Shown here in pieces: positions 59,647-64,000 of a stretch of DNA of 64,000 nt. Source of the DNA: Pollutiaquabacter aromativorans (GTDB lineage: Bacteria > Bacteroidota > Bacteroidia > AKYH767-A > 2013-40CM-41-45). The stretch is from NCBI GenBank assembly GCA_049177215.1, contig CP185379.1, forward strand, positions 3,410,001-3,474,000. Direction: 5' to 3'. The notes beneath the pieces were generated by a model. That model was given only the letters and a program-made list of their open reading frames with translations. It searched no databases and was not told the origin of the DNA. Every line of letters starts with the position of its first letter. Within the stretch, counting starts at the first letter, position 1. Made by a program: the position numbers and the translations under genes.

Positions 59647-61269
59647 ATGATAAGATCCATCTTCCTGATCGGACTGGCTCTGCTGGCTTCCCTTCGCAGC
59701 TTTGCCGCCGGTGAAGTAGAACGTTTGGCACTCGTTGCCAAAAGCTGGGGCATCGTCAAGTATTATCACCCCGCGCTCGCTTCCGGCCGGATCAACGCGG
59801 ACAGTTTGCTGTTGACCATGCTGCAACAGGTCGATGACGCGGGAGCGGAAAAGACGGCGGAAGATGTTCTGTTATCGATCATCACCCGACTTGGCCCTGT
59901 CAGCAGCGGTGCCTGCGACAGCAAACGCCTGTTGGAAGGAAAAGAAGCGGTTGCTTCCTTCACCTGGATCGACGGACTGATGAACAACGCCCTTCGCGGA
60001 CGCTTGAAGGAATTATCGAATGTCCGTTGCGACGGGAAACATGTTTCGCTGAACGCGACGCCCAATGCATCGCAGATAACCAGCGTTTCGTCAAAGGAAA
60101 GAGGCGACACCCTGCCAATTCCGGATCTGACACATCGGTACTTGTCGCTCTTTCGCGCCTGGAATGCGATCAAATATTTTTCTCCGCTGGCTGCGGGAGC
60201 CGGCTGGGACGCGGCCCTGGATGAGTTGATCCCGGCATTCCGGAACGCGACGGATCAGGACTCGTATCAATTGGCCTGCCTGCGGATGCTGGCGTTGTTG
60301 GGCGACGGACAGGCAAAAGCACACAGCAAGTTTCTCCAACAGTATTGGGGTTCCTTTCAGGTGCCATTTGATGCCACTCTGGCGGAAGGCGATGTATTGG
60401 TTACCCGCGGGACGAATGATTCACTCCTGTCGGCTTGTGGTCTGAAAATCGGCGACCGTGTGCTCAAGATGGGTAATGCCGATATCAACGCGCGCATCGC
60501 GAACCGCCGCCAGTTCATTGGTGCTTCGAGGCAGTCTGTCCAGGACGAGCGCATTCTTCGGTTGCTGTTCCTGGACCGGAAACAGTCGGCGCTCGTGTTG
60601 ACGCTGAACAGAAAAGGCGTTGAGCTGATCGATACCGTACAACGATTGCCCCTGCACGACCTGGGACGTATGCGGGAACAACCGCCGGCGGTGGAAGCCC
60701 TGTCGGGCGGCTACCTGTTGCGTGCGCACCGAATCAACACCGCCACGCAGTTGCGTCAGCTCATGGATTCGTTGCGGGCAGCGCCTAAGCTGGTGATCGA
60801 CCTGCGTGATAACGTTGCGCCCGGAATGGAATCCAATTGGCTGCAGCAGTTGGGCGGTGTACAAACGTTCCTGCTCCCGCAGCGTGTTCCTTTCATGACC
60901 CGACCCGGATACTATTTTCAGCGTACGGATACCTTGCGTCCCAATGCAAAGTTTCCAGTGCCTCCGTTTACCGGAAAACTGTTCCTGTTGGTGAACGAAG
61001 AAACACAGGGCGCGGCCGAGCGGCTTGCGTTTTTATTGCAACAACTTCCCGGAACAACGACGGTCGGAAGCCCATCGGCCGGAGCCTGCGGATCGACGAG
61101 TTTCCTCTCGCTGCCTGGTGGCGTGGACGTGGAATTCACCGGTCAAGTGATCACCTACCCGGACGGCACCCTGCTTACGCGTAATGGATTGAAAGTGGAT
61201 CGTCCGGTTCGGCCCACGGCGGCAGCTATCAGTGCCGGGAAGGACCTGCTGCTGGAATCGGTGCGTTGA
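59647..61269 (+). CDS. Peptidase S41-like protein with altered nucleophile site
   Basis: A 540-residue exported protein of the S41 (C-terminal processing/tricorn-type) family. A signal peptide (MIRSIFLIGLALLASLRSFA) is followed by an N-terminal helical domain ('KSWGIVKYYHPALASGRINA', 'FRAWNAIKYFSPLAAGAGWD'), a PDZ-like part ('SACGLKIGDRVLKMGNADIN') and the S41 core ('KLVIDLRDNVAPGMESNWLQ', 'LFLLVNEETQGAAERLAFLL', 'GTTTVGSPSAGACGSTSFLS'). In active relatives the nucleophile Ser follows TQ (TQSxAE); here the residue is Gly (TQGAAE). It may be inactive or use another residue. It lies 15 bases after psuG and may be transcribed with it. Confidence 0.82.
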   Translation: MIRSIFLIGLALLASLRSFAAGEVERLALVAKSWGIVKYYHPALASGRINADSLLLTMLQQVDDAGAEKTAEDVLLSIITRLGPVSSGACDSKRLLEGKEAVASFTWIDGLMNNALRGRLKELSNVRCDGKHVSLNATPNASQITSVSSKERGDTLPIPDLTHRYLSLFRAWNAIKYFSPLAAGAGWDAALDELIPAFRNATDQDSYQLACLRMLALLGDGQAKAHSKFLQQYWGSFQVPFDATLAEGDVLVTRGTNDSLLSACGLKIGDRVLKMGNADINARIANRRQFIGASRQSVQDERILRLLFLDRKQSALVLTLNRKGVELIDTVQRLPLHDLGRMREQPPAVEALSGGYLLRAHRINTATQLRQLMDSLRAAPKLVIDLRDNVAPGMESNWLQQLGGVQTFLLPQRVPFMTRPGYYFQRTDTLRPNAKFPVPPFTGKLFLLVNEETQGAAERLAFLLQQLPGTTTVGSPSAGACGSTSFLSLPGGVDVEFTGQVITYPDGTLLTRNGLKVDRPVRPTAAAISAGKDLLLESVR

Positions 61270-61273
61270 GTGC

Positions 61274-61831
61274 TCAGCGCGGATCGCCTTTTCGGATCAA
61301 TACGGAATGCTCGAATGCGCCCAGTAGTTCGAGGTCGCTCGCGTCATCCGCTATCGCAAAATGATAACGATACGTATCCGGTGAAAAGTCTTCCCGTATC
61401 CGTTTGAGCTTTTCCGTACCATACAACAATTGCCAGCGACCATCGGCCCGGTACCCGGAAGCGCGGCATTCCCATTTCAAATGACCGGCGACCAGGCTGA
61501 CATAATCATCCGGCGATGCCGAGCAGAGAATGTTCACGGTTAGCGCGTCCGTATGTTGTTCAATCTGTTGAAGCGTTGTTTTGGAAATGTCTTGAACGAG
61601 TTTCCCGGCAAACTCCCGATTGAAGTCGGTATAGTCGTCGCGTTGCCGTAGGTGATCAACGCATTTTTGAATGAAAGTGGATCGATCCATCCAGCCGAAA
61701 CGGTAAAGCAGGCTCCAGCGGCGCAGGGGAGAGAACCAGCCTTCCAGTCGTTTGAAGTGCCGGATCCAACGACTCACCGAATCGTATGGCAGCAGGGTGC
61801 CGTCGAGGTCAATGACGTTGATGCGGTTCAT
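61274..61831 (-). CDS. HAD-superfamily phosphatase
   Basis: A 185-residue hydrolase of the HAD-IB type. Motif I is VIDLDGTLLPYDSV (nucleophile Asp), motif II is ILCSASPDDYVSLV (Ser/Thr) and the last motif is FAIADDASDLELLG (acidic pair). The cap is helical (about 25-90). Phosphoserine-phosphatase-like or nucleotidase members have this size; the substrate cannot be told. It overlaps the start of the gene before it by 4 bases, so it is co-translated with the ATP-grasp enzyme. Confidence 0.88.
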   Translation of the reverse strand: MNRINVIDLDGTLLPYDSVSRWIRHFKRLEGWFSPLRRWSLLYRFGWMDRSTFIQKCVDHLRQRDDYTDFNREFAGKLVQDISKTTLQQIEQHTDALTVNILCSASPDDYVSLVAGHLKWECRASGYRADGRWQLLYGTEKLKRIREDFSPDTYRYHFAIADDASDLELLGAFEHSVLIRKGDPR

Positions 61832-62901
61832 GACAGAAAACGTAAGAGTCCGGACAGGTAACCTAGCGGATCACGGGTAATCGATACATCCGCCTTTGCC
61901 TGAAGATAATGCCGGAGGAAATACACGATGGGCTTCCAATCCCCACGCTTCAGTACATAGTGTGCAAAGCTCCTTAAATGCCAGGGTGAGTTGTAGGTGA
62001 TGGTTTGCTCACGTAAGGTTGTCGTACCCGACTGGTCCGGGAAAAGTGAAATGACCGGCAGATTGACGCCGGTTGCGATACTCTGATAGAGTGATCCCCA
62101 CCAGCGGGGATTGATTTCAATCAGGCGAGCGTTTCCGGATGATTCGATCTTGAATTCAAACATGGCCACACCGGTCCATTGCAGATGCCGCATAACTTTT
62201 TCAGCAACGGCTTCCATGCCTGCATGCTTGTAATAGGAGCGTACCATGCTGGAGCCACCGCTGACCGGCCATTCGGCGCGACGACGATGGCCGCAACCGG
62301 CGATGATCTTTCCGTTAATCGCCATCACCGAATATCCCGCGCCGAAGCCCTGGATATATTCCTGCAACACATAGTCACTTTCGGAATACGTATTGCGCAG
62401 CCTTGTCAATTCAGAGCGGTCATGTAAATACCGGACCCCTTTTGCGGAAGCGGACTCCGCCGGTTTGAACACCAGGGGGAATGTGACCGGATCGTCTTCC
62501 AGCCGATAGTGCCGGGGCACGGGCAACTGCAGCGTAGCGGCCAGTGCGGAAAAATCGACTTTGTTGTCGAGCCTACGGAATTGCTCTAAGGTTGGCAGAT
62601 GGTCGAGTCTGCCGTTGAAAGAAGCGCGGTGCGGAAGCAACAAGCGATACTCCCGGCTATTGACCGGGAAAACGCGATCGATCCGTTCCTTTTCACAAAT
62701 CGACTGAAGATCCCGGATGAACGCGTTAGGGTTCTGCCCGGGATCCGCGTATCGGACCACTCGGTTGATGTGACGGGAATGCAGTCGTCGGACATATCCC
62801 CGGTGATCGCCTCCGATCAACTCGATTCCCGGTACACCCCGGAGTGCCTCGCAAATGACGATGGACTTAGCGCCGGAGACGTCGGGAATGAAGAGTCGCA
62901 T
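61828..62901 (-). CDS. ATP-grasp carboxylate-amine ligase-like protein
   Basis: A 357-residue ATP-grasp enzyme. The pre-ATP-grasp Rossmann part starts MRLFIPDVSGAKSIVICEAL. The ATP-grasp part contains 'FPLVFKPAESASAKGVRYLH', 'YVLQEYIQGFGAGYSVMAIN', 'QWTGVAMFEFKIESSG' and the metal-binding end 'ARLIEINPRWWGSLYQSIAT'. Such proteins ligate a carboxylate to an amine or thiol; substrate is unknown. Operon with the HAD phosphatase (overlap of 4 bases) and the AsmA-like gene (34 bases upstream). The pair may act in modifying a cell-envelope glycan or peptide, which is inference. Confidence 0.85.
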   Translation of the reverse strand: MRLFIPDVSGAKSIVICEALRGVPGIELIGGDHRGYVRRLHSRHINRVVRYADPGQNPNAFIRDLQSICEKERIDRVFPVNSREYRLLLPHRASFNGRLDHLPTLEQFRRLDNKVDFSALAATLQLPVPRHYRLEDDPVTFPLVFKPAESASAKGVRYLHDRSELTRLRNTYSESDYVLQEYIQGFGAGYSVMAINGKIIAGCGHRRRAEWPVSGGSSMVRSYYKHAGMEAVAEKVMRHLQWTGVAMFEFKIESSGNARLIEINPRWWGSLYQSIATGVNLPVISLFPDQSGTTTLREQTITYNSPWHLRSFAHYVLKRGDWKPIVYFLRHYLQAKADVSITRDPLGYLSGLLRFLS

Positions 62902-62935
62902 AGGGAATCAAAGGTACAGATTCAGGTAATGTTCC

Positions 62936-64000
62936 TTATTGTTCGATCGGTGGTAGCTGCAGTTCCTCCAGTTGCCGTGCGTATTGGCGTTCATACTTTC
63001 CGTTGGAACGGGCGCCTGTGCTGGTCAATACACCGCTGAGCGCCAGTTTCACCCAATAATTAAAGATCGATTTTTCGCGGTTGCGCGGATAAAAGATCAG
63101 ACCCGGCTGTGAACGGTTATTACGACGGATCACGAACAAGTCGGCGATGAGGTTGACGGGGCTGGCGAGGATGTTCGAGAATTTCTTTTCCGGATTGCTG
63201 AAATCCACATTCAGCTCCCGGAAATAAAATTGCATCTCACCTCGGCTAAGATAATCCCGTGCCGTTACGCGCATGCGCAGTGTGTCGAGTATTCCCCGCT
63301 TGATCCGGGTAGCGGCTATCGGCTCGATGACCGGATTCAAGACCCGAAGATCGAAGGGCGCGATTGCGGCGGTGAGGACGAACCCACCCAGCGTATCCAG
63401 GTAGGATTCGCGGAACCGCAGCGCGATATCGGTTGTATCCAGGAACCGGGCATTCGCCTTCAGCCGGAGGGAATCGCCATCAGCCACATCACGACTTCGT
63501 ATGCCGGTAAGCGTTGCCTGTAGCCGGTCAAACGATACGGTGCCGGGCTGCCCTGATTTGTCACCGATCTCCGTGTATTCGACATGGCCGTTCGTGACGG
63601 CGAACGTATCGATGCGAAAATCGAATCCAAGACGCATGAGTTGTTGAACCGGCAATGGTTTCAACTGTCCGATCGGATCCGGAAGACGCTTGTCGCGCCG
63701 GACTTCCAGGAACGCGTCGGAAACGGTGGCTTTTCGGGAACGAAACCGTGTTTCTTCCAGGAAGTCGAGATCCAGTTCTTCCAACTCCAGCCGGCCGCGG
63801 TGCAGTCGAAGGTAATCCGTTTCGAATGCCCTTGCGGAGAGGAAGCTATCCGGGGACAAGTACGGTCGGAAGGAAACATCCTCTGCTGTGAAATGCTTCG
63901 TAGCCGCGGACCAGGCAGCGTTGGCGAGGCTCAACTCGGATTCTTTAAGATGCCAATGAAACGAAGCGTTGTGCAATTCCATTCGCTTTTGTTCCGGCCA
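62936..64000 (-). CDS. AsmA/DUF748-like protein, 5' end outside the window
   Basis: At least 354 residues, open to the right edge. It has repeating beta strands with 'xxLxLxxxxLDxL' character and 'GHVEYTEIGDKSGQPGTVSF', 'LDTTDIALRFRESYLDTLGG', 'FYFRELNVDFSNPEKKF' and a C-terminal 'LIADLFVIRRNNRSQPGLIF' that fits the DUF748/AsmA-like family of periplasmic bridging or lipid-transport-like proteins. Because the N-terminus is missing, the family call is tentative. It heads the reverse-strand operon with the ATP-grasp and HAD genes. Confidence 0.6.
   Translation of the reverse strand, partial: WPEQKRMELHNASFHWHLKESELSLANAAWSAATKHFTAEDVSFRPYLSPDSFLSARAFETDYLRLHRGRLELEELDLDFLEETRFRSRKATVSDAFLEVRRDKRLPDPIGQLKPLPVQQLMRLGFDFRIDTFAVTNGHVEYTEIGDKSGQPGTVSFDRLQATLTGIRSRDVADGDSLRLKANARFLDTTDIALRFRESYLDTLGGFVLTAAIAPFDLRVLNPVIEPIAATRIKRGILDTLRMRVTARDYLSRGEMQFYFRELNVDFSNPEKKFSNILASPVNLIADLFVIRRNNRSQPGLIFYPRNREKSIFNYWVKLALSGVLTSTGARSNGKYERQYARQLEELQLPPIEQ

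Overview
The window looks like a chromosomal segment of a moderately GC-rich Bacteroidota. At least seven secreted proteins end in the type A sorting domain of the type IX secretion system (an FPNP or YPNP strand followed by a GxYxL-like end). The putative promoters fit the Bacteroidota pattern (TTG/TTTG, a spacer, then TAnnTTTG), and lipoproteins with a Cys at the lipobox are common. No rRNA, tRNA or CRISPR array was seen.

Layout. 1-10142: a secreted repeat protein, a cyclic-nucleotide-binding hybrid histidine kinase, a fibronectin type III surface protein, a frameshifted sorting-domain gene, a DUF1761 membrane protein and the helicase HrpB. 10230-12240: a gene-free array of long repeats full of GC-rich palindromes. 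12319-16383: a five-gene operon of four lipoproteins and a Tat-exported DUF1501 protein. 16527-17897: a LamG surface protein.

17933-35100 is a composite accessory island. It starts with 95-bp palindromic repeats around an AT-rich gene. From about 20490 it becomes strikingly AT-rich and is built of modules whose two ends are complementary to each other (GTTATAGCCA, GTTAGCGGC, GTTGGCGGC, GTTGCAC types), separated by imperfect hairpins running from AAC to GTT. This is the logic of integron gene cassettes and attC sites, but no integron integrase is visible. The modules carry two small membrane or lipoprotein-like genes; a 7-kb six-gene operon (SPFH/zinc-ribbon protein, a four-helix membrane protein, a coiled-coil membrane protein, two paralogous helical proteins and a bactofilin-like protein); a tyrosine recombinase plus IS91-type transposase; and a GIY-YIG/AlbA_2 gene pair. 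An IS1182-type element has split one of the hairpin sites.

35215-64000 returns to host-like composition: a double-thioredoxin exported protein, an IS481 element, a collagen-like surface protein and a small sorting-domain protein, an aldo/keto reductase, a LytS/LytR-type two-component pair, two large sorting-domain proteins (one carrying a PHP hydrolase domain), xseA-xseB, adenine deaminase, a secreted putative metallopeptidase, a DUF1801 protein, a GNAT acetyltransferase, pseudouridine catabolism genes psuK-psuG followed by a peptidase S41-like gene, and a reverse-strand HAD/ATP-grasp/AsmA-like cluster that runs off the right edge.

The best candidate for an undescribed system is the six-gene SPFH/bactofilin operon (21760-28639), which reads as a membrane-scaffold apparatus carried on a cassette-like mobile module. 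The second is the cassette array itself. Intergenic DNA is also unusual: degenerate 7-bp repeat tracts in six places, three tandem 88-bp palindromes after xseB, and the 2-kb repeat array after hrpB.
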